DNA from: Thalassotalea hakodatensis
GTDB taxonomy: Bacteria; Pseudomonadota; Gammaproteobacteria; Enterobacterales; Alteromonadaceae
DNA: 64,000 bases
Direction: 5' to 3'
NCBI RefSeq assembly: GCF_030295995.1
Contig: NZ_AP027365.1
Location: 1,736,001 to 1,800,000, forward strand
In this document: positions 63,882 to 64,000 of the stretch, in pieces
How the letters are laid out: each line of letters opens with the position of its first letter
Position numbering within the stretch: position 1 is the first letter of the stretch
The notes under the pieces: model-generated
Database searches by the model: none
Told to the model about the DNA's origin: nothing
What the model saw: the letters and a program-made list of their open reading frames with translations, nothing else
Translations under genes and position numbers: made by a program

Positions 63882-64000
63882 CCCTTCGGGCTGTATCTGT
63901 TTGGTATTTCTACTGTGTTAACGCTTGACTGGAGTAGAATAACTACACGGCGCAAGTGTTGCCTTGTATAAATACCAAACAAATTGCGGCAAAAGTAAAC

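Larger units (their letters stand above)
62558..64000. repeat. M2 repeat, copy B, inverted, interrupted by an IS10-like element and cut by the window edge
   Basis: Starts TAGAGCGTGTTGATCTTTGC at 62558 and resumes after the insertion (CTGTATCTGTTTGGTATTTC) through GCGGCAAAAGTAAAC at 64000, matching the reverse complement of copy A. Compared with copy A it lacks the middle part, including the run around GCGATCAAAAGGCG. About 20 bases of the far end lie beyond the window. The gap 62365-62557 shows no gene. Confidence 0.78.

Noticed and set aside
1-64000. tRNA, rRNA or tmRNA genes
   Set aside because: I looked for cloverleaf arms with GTTCGA-type T loops and rRNA signature stretches and recognised none; a search with tRNAscan-SE would settle it.

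Overview
This 64 kb window is a chromosomal segment of a low-GC marine gammaproteobacterium of the order Alteromonadales. Colwelliaceae (Colwellia or Thalassotalea) is my best guess. It rests on AT-rich synonymous codon use, the housekeeping gene order (sucAB-sucCD; trp operon divergent from a YciV-type PHP gene, then yciO-scpA-scpB-rluB-rnd-ycgL-ycgN) and small lineage families (DUF2999, YcgL, YcgN, VF530). No rRNA or tRNA gene was recognised, so the assignment is inference.

Layout. 1-4.6 kb: end of sucA, then sucB and sucCD (2-oxoglutarate to succinate in the TCA cycle). 4.7-10.9 kb: accessory island with a two-helix membrane protein, three copies of a large multi-hairpin element (called E here), a double-glycine leader peptide with a probable immunity partner, and a decayed second copy of that pair bounded by REP-type sequences. 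11-15 kb: a run of secreted hydrolase, ECF sigma factor fused to a membrane domain, YeiB-like protein and SnoaL-like protein. 15.4-19.4 kb: SCO / small membrane protein / AhpD-like / MFS operon, divergent from a LysR regulator. 19.4-25.1 kb: VF530-type protein, an 18-residue repeat envelope protein, a coiled-coil protein, and a CsgG-like lipoprotein divergent from an HTH-membrane-TPR regulator.

25.2-37.7 kb: ordinary genes (flavin reductase-like, uracil-DNA glycosylase family, Rieske, lytic transglycosylase, glnS, oxidoreductase) mixed with three MITE-like repeat families (M1, M2, M3 here) and an IS10-like insertion sequence. 37.8-45.8 kb (minus strand): one transcription unit, type I-beta DAHP synthase-trpE-trpG-trpD-trpCF-trpB-trpA. 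It is preceded by a Trp-codon leader peptide, an attenuator hairpin and a second Trp-rich mini-ORF. 45.8-52.8 kb (plus strand): rnm-like, yciO, scpAB, rluB, rnd, ycgL, an MltB-like gene and ycgN. 53-62.4 kb: orphan solute-binding protein, pntAB transhydrogenase, small membrane proteins, AGCS symporter, RhlE-like helicase, a zinc-motif orphan and a diguanylate cyclase. 62.6-63.9 kb: a second IS10-like copy in the opposite orientation, lying inside an M2 repeat.

Most unusual signals: (1) E elements of about 0.5 kb with near-complementary ends and nested hairpins whose stems change sequence between copies but keep pairing; one copy is split around the peptide locus. (2) Two successive Trp-rich leader ORFs before the aromatic operon. 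(3) Two 1,277 bp IS10-like copies, each with a 9 bp target duplication at a CCCTTYGGG palindrome that several repeat families here share.
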